Source of the DNA: an uncultured Roseburia sp.
GTDB lineage: Bacteria; Bacillota; Clostridia; Lachnospirales; Lachnospiraceae
Assembly (NCBI GenBank): GCA_947062675.1
Contig: CAMSQM010000033.1
Coordinates: 1 to 33,137, forward strand
DNA length: 33,137 nt
Direction: 5' to 3'
Positions 1 through 6,405 of the stretch are shown here, one piece after another. Under the pieces are notes generated by a model that worked only from the letters and a program-made list of their open reading frames with translations, made no database searches and had not been told where the DNA came from. The translations under genes and the position numbers were made by a program. Within the stretch, counting starts at the first letter, position 1. Each line of letters starts with the position of its first letter.

Positions 1-57
1 CTTGTGGATAACTGTTTCTTCCCATGTTTTACCTCTTTTCTGCTGAATTTCAGCCAA
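1..57 (-). other. Possible start of an ORF leaving the window
   Basis: On the minus strand an open frame runs from a TTG at 57-55 through 19 codons to the window edge (it reads LAEIQQKRGKTWEETVIHK). It begins just downstream of the primase stop, in a different frame. There is no strong ribosome binding site, only an AAGAAG about 13 nt upstream. It could be the next gene of the element or the frame-shifted continuation of the primase. I do not recognise the 19 residues. Confidence 0.2.
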
Positions 58-77
58 TTTTATAAAAATACTTCTTT

Positions 78-731
78 TTATGACGTTAAGAAATTTCCAT
101 TTAATAAGTCCGAAAACACTTGTCTGTTCCTACCATTTTCGGCCTTCTCTATAATTTCATGCTCCGACAGCAACAAATCTAACTGTGGAAGCCTCCTTGT
201 ATTCTCTGTTTGCTTTTTTCCTCTGTTACAATAGTTGTAAAGTATATCTATTCTCTCTTGTGCTTCTGATAAATTTACAGGATTAATAGCATTGCCAGTT
301 AAAGCAGCATACCGTCCTGTAGAGTATAATTCAATCTCTTTTGTTTTTACTGCTTTTTTCACTGTTCCCAAAGCAAAAATATGTAATCCGTTTCCGCTTT
401 GTGATACTTCAATAAATGTATCTTTGAAATTATCAATTATATTCTCTGCTAATGGCTTTAAAACCCCGTTATCGTTCCTACAATAGTCTAAATCAATGAA
501 TGTAATATCTTTATCAAGAACAACCCCAAAACCGCCGTATTTGCCCGATTTAAGACCTTGCAGAGCATTTTCGTATGTTGTCCATGCCCTGCTGTTAGTT
601 GTGCTTGCCTTGCCATTGTATAAAACTGAATATGGTATTTTACGCTGTTTCCCTTTCTCATCTGCTTCTAACTTCCACAATATAAAATTGCTGCGTTTCT
701 TCATCTGTGGGGGAATATAGAAATCTGCCAT
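78..731 (-). CDS. Truncated AEP-type primase/polymerase domain (mobile-element replication)
   Basis: 217 residues, resembling the N-terminal archaeo-eukaryotic primase module of phage NrS-1-like and plasmid/ICE replication proteins. Three AEP-type motifs are visible: a D-x-D acidic pair in FIDLDYC, an S-x-x-x-x-H motif in SQSGNGLHIF, and a third conserved stretch YSTGRYAALTG. In the family this module makes primers or copies element DNA and is normally followed by a large helicase domain. Here the frame stops soon after the primase module, with no helicase part, so it is probably a remnant or one piece of a split gene. I prefer the ATG at 731, which has a GGTGA six nt upstream; an in-frame GTG at 746 overlaps the end of the upstream DUF6462 gene. 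Translation coupling with that gene is likely. Composition is AT-rich, unlike the chromosomal genes to the right. Confidence 0.7.
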   Translation of the reverse strand: MADFYIPPQMKKRSNFILWKLEADEKGKQRKIPYSVLYNGKASTTNSRAWTTYENALQGLKSGKYGGFGVVLDKDITFIDLDYCRNDNGVLKPLAENIIDNFKDTFIEVSQSGNGLHIFALGTVKKAVKTKEIELYSTGRYAALTGNAINPVNLSEAQERIDILYNYCNRGKKQTENTRRLPQLDLLLSEHEIIEKAENGRNRQVFSDLLNGNFLTS

Positions 732-742
732 ATTGTCACCAC

Positions 743-937
743 TCACTCAGCATATACTTTTTCGATATAATCAAAAAATATGCTCTTTTTTATTCTGTAG
801 CTTCTTCCTATCTTCCGTACTGCTCCGGCTTCCTCCGCAATCTTCCTAACTGAGGTTGCCCCTAAATCAGATTCCTGACAAGCCTGTGTTAAAGTAATTA
901 ATGTGCCATCTTGATTACGATTTTTTGCTAAATTCAT
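743..937 (-). CDS. DUF6462-like small DNA-binding protein (excisionase-like)
   Basis: 64-residue basic protein with a predicted winged-helix/helix-turn-helix core (TLTQACQESDLGATSVRKIA followed by a GRSYRIKK wing). It matches my memory of DUF6462 and excisionase-like proteins that sit directly before replication or integrase genes in Lachnospiraceae integrative elements. Such proteins bind element DNA and act as recombination directionality factors or local regulators; the role here is inferred. The ATG follows a GGGGTGGGG purine stretch with good spacing. It overlaps the upstream alternative start of the primase gene, so the two are probably co-transcribed. No integrase is visible in the window. 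Confidence 0.7.
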   Translation of the reverse strand: MNLAKNRNQDGTLITLTQACQESDLGATSVRKIAEEAGAVRKIGRSYRIKKSIFFDYIEKVYAE

Positions 938-975
938 ATTTTACCCCACCCCTTGAGAACTATTAGTTTTTTTAT

Positions 976-1082
976 TTTTATATAGTTCGTGTATGCTTGT
1001 ATTCTACATGGGATTGCGTTATTATTCAAGATAAATGGCCGTACTATGCGAAATGTATTAATTTTATTATTTTATATAGTTC
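976..1082 (+). repeat. Pair of 13-bp direct repeats TTTTATATAGTTC
   Basis: TTTTATATAGTTC occurs at 976-988 and again at 1070-1082, the second copy just ahead of the ribosome binding site of the DUF6076 gene. This may be a promoter-region duplication or a protein-binding repeat. The sequence is AT-rich and such repeats can arise by chance. Confidence 0.35.
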
Positions 1083-1102
1083 TCTGTGAGAAGGGGAAAC
1101 AG

Positions 1103-2233
1103 ATGTATCTTTATAATTTTGACATTACAAACCAAAAAATAATTCAATATAATGATGATGATTCCAATGCTTTGATTGTTGATTTATTTCATCCATTATT
1201 AAGTTTTATTAATGCCGATTTCTCCGAATACGATTTACTAAGACGTAAAATAATCTTATTCATTCAAGAATCTGAAAGCAAATTTGAGGAAATGGATTCT
1301 AATGAAATTAAACAGGAAATTAAGAAAGCTTTTCCAAATCTTCATCTTTGGGACATTGATAATGGTGAAATATGGTGGATATCTGGGCTTGTTGCTGATT
1401 TGGTTTGGCAATATTCAGAATATGAGCCTTTCTTTTTTGTATGTGGATTTAGCAAAGATTCTATTCAAGATAAAAATGATTATGATTATCTGTATTGGCA
1501 AAAAAAGATGCGAGATAAAGTCTATGAAGTATTTGATATAGAAAATAAAAATTTTATAAATAATTTTTCTCCAATGTGTAGACTAAACTCTTGTGATGAT
1601 CATCCTCTAGTTTTTAAGGAAGTAGTAGTTATACATCCAAGCAAATACGAAAAACTTCATGATAAATATGAATTATTTGCCATTCCTTTTCATTCAATTG
1701 ATTCAGAAAATCAAAATGATTCATATATTGATTGCGACTATGCTGAAAAAGAACCGCAGAGACAAGAATTTATTAAAAATCATCTGAATATCCTCAATGG
1801 ATACGAATTTAAATCCATTGAAGAAGCATTTAACTGTGTAATTTTTAAAATGGCACAAATTGGAATTACACTAAGACGTTGTAAACATTGTAGAAAATAT
1901 TTTAAGTTTAACCCTAATCAACCAGCAGAATATTGTACCAATAAGCCTAATGGAGTCAACATGACCTGCCAGCAGATTGCGGCGCAAAAAAAATATAAAG
2001 CCAAACAATCTCCGATTCAAAAAGCATACATAAACGCACTAAAAAACAGGAATAAATGGTATCCCTCTAAAAAAAGTGGATTGAGAACCCCGGAACAAAC
2101 ACGTGAATATGAAAAATGGAAAAAATTAACTTCAGAGATTCGTGATGAATTTCAACGAAAATATGATAGTGCTCAAACAGATAGTCAAAGAGAGATGATA
2201 TTAGAAGAATTTAAGCAAAATTTGAACGAATGA
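1103..2233 (+). CDS. DUF6076 domain-containing protein
   Basis: 376 residues from the ATG at 1103, which has AAGGGG six nt upstream; the longer in-frame start at 989 lacks a convincing site. The N-terminal two-thirds is acidic and rich in Asn, Asp and aromatic residues. The C-terminal part carries a probable zinc-binding motif: C-x2-C in RRCKHCRKYF, then a Cys in YCTN and another in MTCQQ about ten residues later, followed by a basic helix (QKKYKAKQ). This layout is what I associate with DUF6076, a Firmicutes family of unknown function found near mobile elements. A nucleic-acid-binding role is plausible from the zinc motif and basic tail but is inference. Strand and composition separate it from the neighbouring replication genes; it looks like accessory cargo with its own terminator. 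Confidence 0.7.
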   Translation: MYLYNFDITNQKIIQYNDDDSNALIVDLFHPLLSFINADFSEYDLLRRKIILFIQESESKFEEMDSNEIKQEIKKAFPNLHLWDIDNGEIWWISGLVADLVWQYSEYEPFFFVCGFSKDSIQDKNDYDYLYWQKKMRDKVYEVFDIENKNFINNFSPMCRLNSCDDHPLVFKEVVVIHPSKYEKLHDKYELFAIPFHSIDSENQNDSYIDCDYAEKEPQRQEFIKNHLNILNGYEFKSIEEAFNCVIFKMAQIGITLRRCKHCRKYFKFNPNQPAEYCTNKPNGVNMTCQQIAAQKKYKAKQSPIQKAYINALKNRNKWYPSKKSGLRTPEQTREYEKWKKLTSEIRDEFQRKYDSAQTDSQREMILEEFKQNLNE

Positions 2234-2252
2234 TTATCTCGAATCACAATCC

Positions 2253-2284
2253 AAAAGACTACCGGCAATCGCTGATAGTCTTTT
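2253..2284 (+). terminator. Intrinsic terminator after the DUF6076 gene
   Basis: AAAAGACTA (2253-2261) pairs perfectly with TAGTCTTTT (2276-2284) around a 14-nt loop, ending in T residues. It starts about 20 nt after the stop codon and could terminate on either strand. Confidence 0.7.
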
Positions 2285-2632
2285 CCATTGACATACAATC
2301 TGACATATTTTTATTCAAACAAGACAAATAAAGACAACTAATCAACTCCCAGACAACATAGCAAAATTTCCAAAATTCCTTGATTTTAAGCTACTTTCAC
2401 ACAAAGACAAAACAACACGAATTTCACCTTGAACTTACAAGAGGTGAGTGCCAAAGTTGTGTGAAAATTTTATGAAGTGGCGATTTTATGCGGTTTCAAT
2501 TTTCTTTGTGTCTAACCTCATTTTCATAGCATTACCTCCATTTGTTTACAATATCATCACAACTTTTATGAATCATTTTTGTCGTGTTTTTTTGTATTAT
2601 ATGTTAAACTCACAACCAGGAGGCGATTAAAA
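2285..2632. other. AT-rich stretch without a convincing gene
   Basis: About 350 bp. A 60-codon open frame beginning with GTG at 2448 has no ribosome binding site and no family resemblance. The segment ends with AGGAGG at 2619-2624, the site that once served the XRE-type gene that follows. Confidence 0.5.
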
Positions 2633-2790
2633 ACGGATATTGGAGAAAAAATAAGATATTTACGTATTCAGAAAAATATGACGCAAAAGGAATCAGGAGA
2701 GAAACCTGGCGGCATACCCCGGCAACAAATTGGACGATAGGAAGTACTCCTGATGATTCTCCGCTTTATCAGGTGTTAAAAGAATCATGA
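2633..2790 (+). pseudogene. Remnant of an XRE-family HTH repressor
   Basis: After an intact AGGAGG (2619-2624) and proper spacing, the expected start codon is ACG (2633-2635) instead of ATG. The frame then reads like the first helix-turn-helix of Cro/CI-type regulators (IGEKIRYLRIQKNMTQKE, then RQQIGR) but meets TAG at 2738-2740. A second fragment in another frame (STPDDSPLYQVLKES, ending with TGA at 2788-2790) resembles the C-terminal end of such a repressor. So the start is lost and the middle of the gene appears deleted. The family binds operators in phages and integrative elements; here it is probably non-functional. Confidence 0.7.
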
Positions 2791-2817
2791 TTTTTTACCT
2801 AATTATACAATAAACAG

Positions 2818-2857
2818 GCCGTCACTACTCGCAATAGTGGCAGCTATTTCTTTTTTC
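2818..2857 (+). terminator. Hairpin with T-rich tail
   Basis: GCCGTCACTA (2818-2827) and TAGTGGCAGC (2835-2844) pair with one mismatch and one G-T wobble around a 7-nt loop, followed by TATTTCTTTTTT. It could end the XRE transcript or form the 5' stem of the small-toxin mRNA that follows. Confidence 0.55.
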
Positions 2858-2874
2858 CCTTGTAAATCTGATAA

Positions 2875-2964
2875 ATCAAATCTTTTTTTATCGCTGTTGC
2901 GGCTGGTGTAGCCTGCCACTACATCATCAAATGGTTAGACAGCAATGACAGGAGCAACAAATAA
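2875..2964 (+). pseudogene. Fst-like small hydrophobic toxin peptide, start codon changed to ATC
   Basis: A 29-residue frame: a short hydrophobic span (FFIAVAAGVACHYIIKWL) followed by a charged, polar tail (DSNDRSNK). This hydrophobic-helix-then-Trp-Leu-charged-tail pattern is that of Fst/Ldr-type membrane toxins of type I toxin-antitoxin systems. The codon where ATG is expected, ahead of AAA TCT TTT, is ATC at 2875-2877, directly preceded by a stop, and no ribosome binding site is obvious. The toxin is therefore either dead or depends on a non-canonical start. An opposing promoter and a shared terminator lie downstream. Confidence 0.5.
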
Positions 2965-3000
2965 CCTACTGGGCGCTTTGCCAGTATAAAAGTAAAGAAG

Positions 3001-3036
3001 AATCCCTAAACTGTACTGCAATACAGTTTAGGGATT
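3001..3036. terminator. Perfect 15-bp inverted repeat, bidirectional terminator
   Basis: AATCCCTAAACTGTA (3001-3015) is the exact reverse complement of TACAGTTTAGGGATT (3022-3036), with a 6-nt loop. The stem can be lengthened by AAAGAA/TTCTTT with one bulge. It lies between the plus-strand Fst-like frame and the minus-strand promoter at 3083-3111, so it can terminate transcripts from both sides. Confidence 0.8.
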
Positions 3037-3076
3037 CGTTCTTTCGTCAACGTGGACTTTTCATTTCTTTTTGCCT
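3001..3076 (-). ncRNA. Candidate short antisense (antitoxin-type) RNA
   Basis: A consensus minus-strand promoter (3083-3111) would start transcription near 3076, and the strong terminator lies at 3036-3001. That predicts a transcript of roughly 75 nt overlapping the 3' region of the Fst-like mRNA on the other strand. This is the usual arrangement of type I toxin-antitoxin loci. No ORF of note lies within it. The RNA is inferred from promoter and terminator only. Confidence 0.45.
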
Positions 3077-3082
3077 ATTGGC

Positions 3083-3111
3083 ATTATAGCATATGCAAAA
3101 ATGTTTTTCAA
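3083..3111 (-). promoter_or_regulatory. Consensus sigma-A promoter with extended -10
   Basis: On the minus strand: TTGAAA (3111-3106), a 17-nt spacer, then TATAAT (3088-3083) preceded by TGC. It points left into the 3001-3036 hairpin with no protein gene in between. Confidence 0.75.
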
Positions 3112-3132
3112 TATGCTTTTATTCAAAAATTT

Positions 3133-3177
3133 TTATCCTAATCCGGTATCAGTCAAATCCTGATAGGTAACATACAT
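3133..3177 (-). pseudogene. Truncated holin-like small toxin peptide
   Basis: A 14-codon frame (MYVTYQDLTDTGLG) follows a strong AAAGGAGGG site with about 7-nt spacing. The beginning M-x-V-T-Y-x-[DE]-L is typical of the putative holin-like toxins (TxpA/BrnT-like small membrane peptides) common in Firmicutes type I systems, but the membrane helix that should follow is absent. A TATAAT at 3276-3271 and a GGAGGG/CCCTCC hairpin (3201-3225) lie in the 5' leader, as expected for such mRNAs. Probably a decayed toxin. Confidence 0.5.
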
Positions 3178-3270
3178 TGCATCACCCTCCTTTCTTTCGT
3201 CTGGAGGGCTGCCTGAACCCTCCGGATAAAAAAGAGGGGTTTCCGCTAAATGCCTTTTAGGGCTGATGCC

Positions 3271-3276
3271 ATTATA
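3271..3276 (-). promoter_or_regulatory. -10 box ahead of the holin-like remnant
   Basis: TATAAT on the minus strand, immediately downstream of the lipoprotein stop codon. No good -35 box lies at the right distance. It would produce a leader of about 85 nt before the truncated toxin frame. Confidence 0.35.
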
Positions 3277-3281
3277 GTGGT

Positions 3282-3932
3282 TTATTCCGCATCCTTTGCA
3301 TAGCGATTATAGACACCAACATGGTAGTCGTAGAGATCATAGGCATAATAAACACCTTCAGAGTCTGCACGTGGCATACTCTCCCCCCCTGCTACACCCA
3401 AATGGATCATTTCGATATCTTCAACGGTGGTGTTCTTGGGGAAAACATCGAAATAAAACTGATGCATTTTTTCGCGTTCCTGTTCGGAAATCTCATCCCA
3501 TCTTATGATAGTTTCCAGATGACTCTGGCTGAAAGCATTCTTGAGATTTGTAAATGGCCTGACAGAGTCTTCCAGTATTTCGAGACATATTGCTGTCAGT
3601 CCGATATCCCATTCGGATGCGGCATGATATTCCGTGAACGTGAAAGTTGCACGAAAGGGAAGTCCCTCAAAAACAAAGTTATCATAGGTCATTTTTGTCA
3701 CAGTCCTGGCTGCGACAGTTTCCGATGCCGGGTCCTCGATGCTTTTTGTCCTGACGATAGCATTACTGAGTGAAAAAACATCAAGAACGTCCTGCTGTGA
3801 CATGCCCCATTCGAGGAGATCCGGTGAAAATTCTTTTGGTTCAGCCTGCTGTGCGGGGCTGCCGCAGGAAACAAGGATGCCGGTCATAAAAGTGAGAATC
3901 AGAATCAGGGCTATGCTTTTTCGTTTCGTCAT
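3282..3932 (-). CDS. Putative lipoprotein of unknown function
   Basis: 216 residues from the ATG at 3932, chosen because GGAG lies six nt upstream; longer in-frame starts exist at 3944 and 3989. The N-terminus is a lipoprotein signal: basic MTKRKS, a hydrophobic segment, then the lipobox LVSC followed by GS. Lipidation and anchoring on the outer face of the membrane are expected. The mature part (ELLEWGMSQ-like start, actually DLLEWGMSQQDVLDVF) suggests a short repeat-like domain in which a helix follows a W-G-M-S motif, as in many Clostridia secreted proteins that sense or bind small molecules; I cannot name the family. The rest is acidic with many aromatic residues near the C-terminus (YYAYDLYDYHVGVYNRY). 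A small ORF with two hairpins lies directly upstream. Confidence 0.7.
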   Translation of the reverse strand: MTKRKSIALILILTFMTGILVSCGSPAQQAEPKEFSPDLLEWGMSQQDVLDVFSLSNAIVRTKSIEDPASETVAARTVTKMTYDNFVFEGLPFRATFTFTEYHAASEWDIGLTAICLEILEDSVRPFTNLKNAFSQSHLETIIRWDEISEQEREKMHQFYFDVFPKNTTVEDIEMIHLGVAGGESMPRADSEGVYYAYDLYDYHVGVYNRYAKDAE

Positions 3933-3954
3933 AAAAATCTCCATTCCGGAATGT

Positions 3955-4059
3955 TTACGCGACAAAAATCTCCAGTTTGCGTCTGCCATCAGGACTTATT
4001 TGTGACGCTCCGGCACAAATAGCCATGTGAAAAATCAGCACATCAGTGTGATTTTTCAC
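3955..4059 (-). CDS. Candidate 34-residue leader ORF before the lipoprotein
   Basis: A GTG at 4059 preceded by AAAGGAG with 7-nt spacing opens a 34-codon frame (begins MKNHTDVLIFHMAICAGASQ) ending 22 nt before the lipoprotein start. Its coding sequence contains both strong hairpins at 4025-4061 and 3998-4020. It could be a leader peptide controlling the lipoprotein gene, or a chance frame behind a purine-rich stretch. I do not recognise the peptide. Confidence 0.4.
   Translation of the reverse strand: MKNHTDVLIFHMAICAGASQISPDGRRKLEIFVA
3998..4020. repeat. Inverted repeat ATTTGTG/CACAAAT
   Basis: ATTTGTG (3998-4004) pairs with CACAAAT (4014-4020); the inner CG/CG pairs continue the stem after one mismatch. 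It lies 65-90 bp upstream of the lipoprotein start. Confidence 0.5.
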
Positions 4060-4061
4060 AT
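4025..4061. repeat. Strong 13-bp hairpin ATGTGAAAAATCA/TGATTTTTCACAT
   Basis: ATGTGAAAAATCA (4025-4037) is the exact reverse complement of TGATTTTTCACAT (4049-4061). An inner CAC/GTG extends the stem past a bulged G. No T-tract follows on either strand beyond the stem itself, so it may be an operator or leader structure rather than a terminator. Confidence 0.6.
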
Positions 4062-4705
4062 TAAGTCTCCTTTCATCCTATTATGGTAAAGTTGTTGTCA
4101 TTTTTTACATAACAGGGTAGTACTGTATGATAATGACTAAAAATAGCATATCATAGAATATTTAAAAATGCACGACTTTTCACTGATATTAATTTAAATT
4201 TTTTGTATTCAGAGGCTGAAAGATTATATTTTCCATTTCTTTGACCTGAGAGAATCGGATTTTGTGCCGGAAATCCTGTCAGATTCAGTCCGGTCATGGC
4301 GAAGGGGATTATACGTAAAATAAAATCGACCTTAACCACGAAAATGGACTCGCTTTTCGCATATTTTGTTTTACACGATCTGGTCCTTCAGCCTATATCT
4401 CATCCCAGTTACAGGAAAAATTTACACCTAACGAAGAGAGTCCCGGTACATTTACCCAAAACTGTCCAAGGAAAATCCCTATGTCAGACGATGACGGTAA
4501 TTGATAGTATCCCTTGTATATATTCTGTTGAAATGACTGTTGTGTGACTGCTCCACAGGAAAAGTGCTGATTGCCACCAATATTAAACTTTATTTTTCTC
4601 CCTTTTCGGAAAAGTGTTCCTACTTTCTTAAATCTGAAGTATACTGCATATATTTACATATGATTATTGACTTTGCATTCACCTGACAATTCTTTAGACA
4701 AGAAT
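4062..4705. other. About 640 bp without a recognisable gene
   Basis: Open frames of 49-83 codons exist on both strands but lack ribosome binding sites or family resemblance. One minus-strand stretch around 4630-4490 stays open for 49 codons without a start, which may be decayed coding sequence. An AATTCTT/AAGAATT inverted repeat (4688-4706) ends the region next to the stop of the following gene. Confidence 0.5.
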
Positions 4706-5032
4706 TCATACCGCAGAAATCAAATCATCATCAAAGTATCGTTTGCTTCTCGTTTTCTCATTGATGCTAATGGTATAAAAACAGCAATTACGCTTGAAGT
4801 GCCAGTGAATCCCTACAATCACACCTATCATATCGGGATGGTTACAAGGCGAGACTTGTTCCCCATAAATAAACCGGGGAGATGCTGGCAACTCCCTGAT
4901 TCTTTTCATGTCCAGCTCATAATTAGGTTTAGGCAACATAACTAAAGCTTTACCATTGTCTATCTTGTATTGAACAACTGCCTGGAATAGTCCATCCTCA
5001 AAAGCTTTAATGTCCAGATATATACCCCACAT
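4706..5032 (-). CDS. Small conserved-looking hypothetical protein
   Basis: 108 residues from the ATG at 5032, which has GGAG nine nt upstream; frames starting at 5047-5056 are less well placed. The sequence has features of a genuine globular protein: MWGIYLDIKAFEDGLFQ, a central Pro-rich turn (MLPKPNYELDMKRIRELP), and a C-terminal beta-rich part with GEQVSPCNHPDMIGVI, HWHFK and RSKRYFDDDLI. I recall similar short proteins with the NHP...HWHFK...KRYFDEDL pattern as uncharacterised in Clostridia and relatives, but cannot name the family. It lies alone between sparse regions. Function unknown. Confidence 0.55.
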   Translation of the reverse strand: MWGIYLDIKAFEDGLFQAVVQYKIDNGKALVMLPKPNYELDMKRIRELPASPRFIYGEQVSPCNHPDMIGVIVGIHWHFKRNCCFYTISINEKTRSKRYFDDDLISAV

Positions 5033-5204
5033 AAAAGAAATCTCCATTTGCATCAAATCCCAATTTACATACTCGATTATAAAATATTTGTCTGTTACTT
5101 ACAATGCATATTTGATACCCGATGATGCGAGGGTTTCTTCCTTTTATTCCGCCAGGGCCATTCGTACATAGAATCAGGATGTCTGAGAACATATCCCCCG
5201 CCGG

Positions 5205-5765
5205 TCAGCCGCCATGCGGGCAGTTCTGCCCGTATGTCCTGACCACTGACTCCGCCAGCTGCCCTCTCTCATACCGCAGCTTCAGCGAAAAAAATCCTCT
5301 GTCCTCCTCCAGAAGACGGAAAAAAATCCTGTCGCCTTCCCACAGATTCAGCCCGCCGATCTCAGACTTCGGCACCCAGGCCAGATCACCCTCGCTGCAG
5401 ACAGGCGCGCAGGCGGCATATCCCGCCGCAGTCTCCCCGTCGCAGGCCACAGGATTTTCTCCGGCTGCCCGGCTTAAGGCTGTTTCATCCGGCGCAAATT
5501 TATCCGCTGTAAACAGATGCATATATTCCGTCTCCCATTCGTCGGATGTGAATGTGACGATGCCCCGGAAACGGTATCGCAGGAGCTTAAGTCCGGTTTC
5601 CTCGCGTACCTCGCGCAGCAGACATTCCTCGGGCGTCTCTCCGGGCTCAAATTTCCCGCCCACGCCGATCCATTTTCCACAGTTTGCGTCGTTTTCCTTT
5701 TTTACACGGTGAAGCATCAGGTAGCAGCCGGATGCTTCGATATAGCAGAGCGTTGTAAGCTTCAT
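5205..5765 (-). CDS. Nudix hydrolase (8-oxo-dGTP diphosphatase-like)
   Basis: 186 residues. A complete Nudix box G-x5-E-x7-REVREETGL spans about residues 37-59, with the metal-binding glutamates present. The N-terminus (LCYIEASGCYLMLHR, then KWIGVGGKFEPGE) matches MutT-like 8-oxo-dGTP diphosphatases, which hydrolyse oxidised or surplus nucleoside diphosphate derivatives in the cytosol. The middle (about 85-130) has an insert rich in Ala and Cys not typical of short MutT proteins. The ATG at 5765 is chosen for its GAGGG site. It starts 28 nt after the preceding gene and is probably the last gene of the ABC exporter unit. Substrate is not determinable from sequence. Confidence 0.85.
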   Translation of the reverse strand: MKLTTLCYIEASGCYLMLHRVKKENDANCGKWIGVGGKFEPGETPEECLLREVREETGLKLLRYRFRGIVTFTSDEWETEYMHLFTADKFAPDETALSRAAGENPVACDGETAAGYAACAPVCSEGDLAWVPKSEIGGLNLWEGDRIFFRLLEEDRGFFSLKLRYERGQLAESVVRTYGQNCPHGG

Positions 5766-5793
5766 ATTTTCCCTCATTCCCGCACAAAGGATG

Positions 5794-6312
5794 CTATTCG
5801 GACACAAATTCCAGCTCACAGTCAGAAATAATCACGAACGGTTCCCCCGCTTTCAGCGAGTAGCGTTCCCCCGACGCGGCAGACGCTCCCGTGTAAGAAA
5901 CCTTTCCGCCGGCGGAGGCATAGATCTTCCACTCCGTTTTCCCCAGCACAATTTCCCTGACAATCACGCCGTCGTCCCCGGGGATCTCCGATATCTCAGG
6001 AAACCAGCCCAGCCTGACGTGCATTCCGTCCATCCCGGTCCTGTTCCGGTATACCACAAGTCTGGACGCTTTTTCATCTGACGACCCGCCGTCATAAAAA
6101 AGCATTGCCTTAAGCTTCCCTTTTTCCGCCGATACGCACTGCGTTCCGCTGTCGATCCCGGCAGCCTGACGCGCCCTGTTTTCCAGGGAACCGCTGCGGA
6201 GCACTCCGATATCACCGGACATCTTCATCCCGATCGCCATCGCAGCCACAAGAAAAAGACACGAAGTGATAATGCGCGAGACGCGCACTGCATCCAAATA
6301 CTGTTTTTTCAA
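5794..6312 (-). CDS. Membrane-anchored protein of unknown function
   Basis: 172 residues if translation begins at the TTG at 6312, which has GGGAGG nine nt upstream; ATG/GTG starts further up lack such a site. A short basic N-terminus is followed by one hydrophobic segment (about residues 13-31, SRIITSCLFLVAAMAIGMKM), giving a signal-anchor with the rest outside the cell. The outer part is predicted mostly beta: VVYRNRTGMDGMHVRLGWF, KTEWKIYASAGGKVSYTG, AGEPFVIISDCELEF. I do not recognise the family. It sits between the exporter and the Nudix gene with short gaps, so is likely co-expressed with them. Confidence 0.6.
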   Translation of the reverse strand: MKKQYLDAVRVSRIITSCLFLVAAMAIGMKMSGDIGVLRSGSLENRARQAAGIDSGTQCVSAEKGKLKAMLFYDGGSSDEKASRLVVYRNRTGMDGMHVRLGWFPEISEIPGDDGVIVREIVLGKTEWKIYASAGGKVSYTGASAASGERYSLKAGEPFVIISDCELEFVSE

Positions 6313-6405
6313 TTCTGATAACCTCCCGTTTTCCCTGATCTGTATCTGAAAACCATTGTAACACACAGTCACTCCGTCCACAATAACATTCAGGTACCCG
6401 GTGTT

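Noticed and set aside
4151-4339. 62-codon minus-strand frame
   Set aside because: No ribosome binding site, no recognisable motif, and AT-rich low-information sequence around it.
4490-4635. 49-codon open stretch on the minus strand
   Set aside because: No start codon in frame; could be decayed coding sequence but nothing identifies it.
5007-5192. 61-codon minus-strand frame overlapping the start of the 108-residue hypothetical protein
   Set aside because: No ribosome binding site, and it runs in another frame through the better supported gene start.
5205-5235. CGGGCA/TGCCCG hairpin at the end of the Nudix gene
   Set aside because: It lies within the last codons and is not followed by a U-tract, so I do not call it a terminator.
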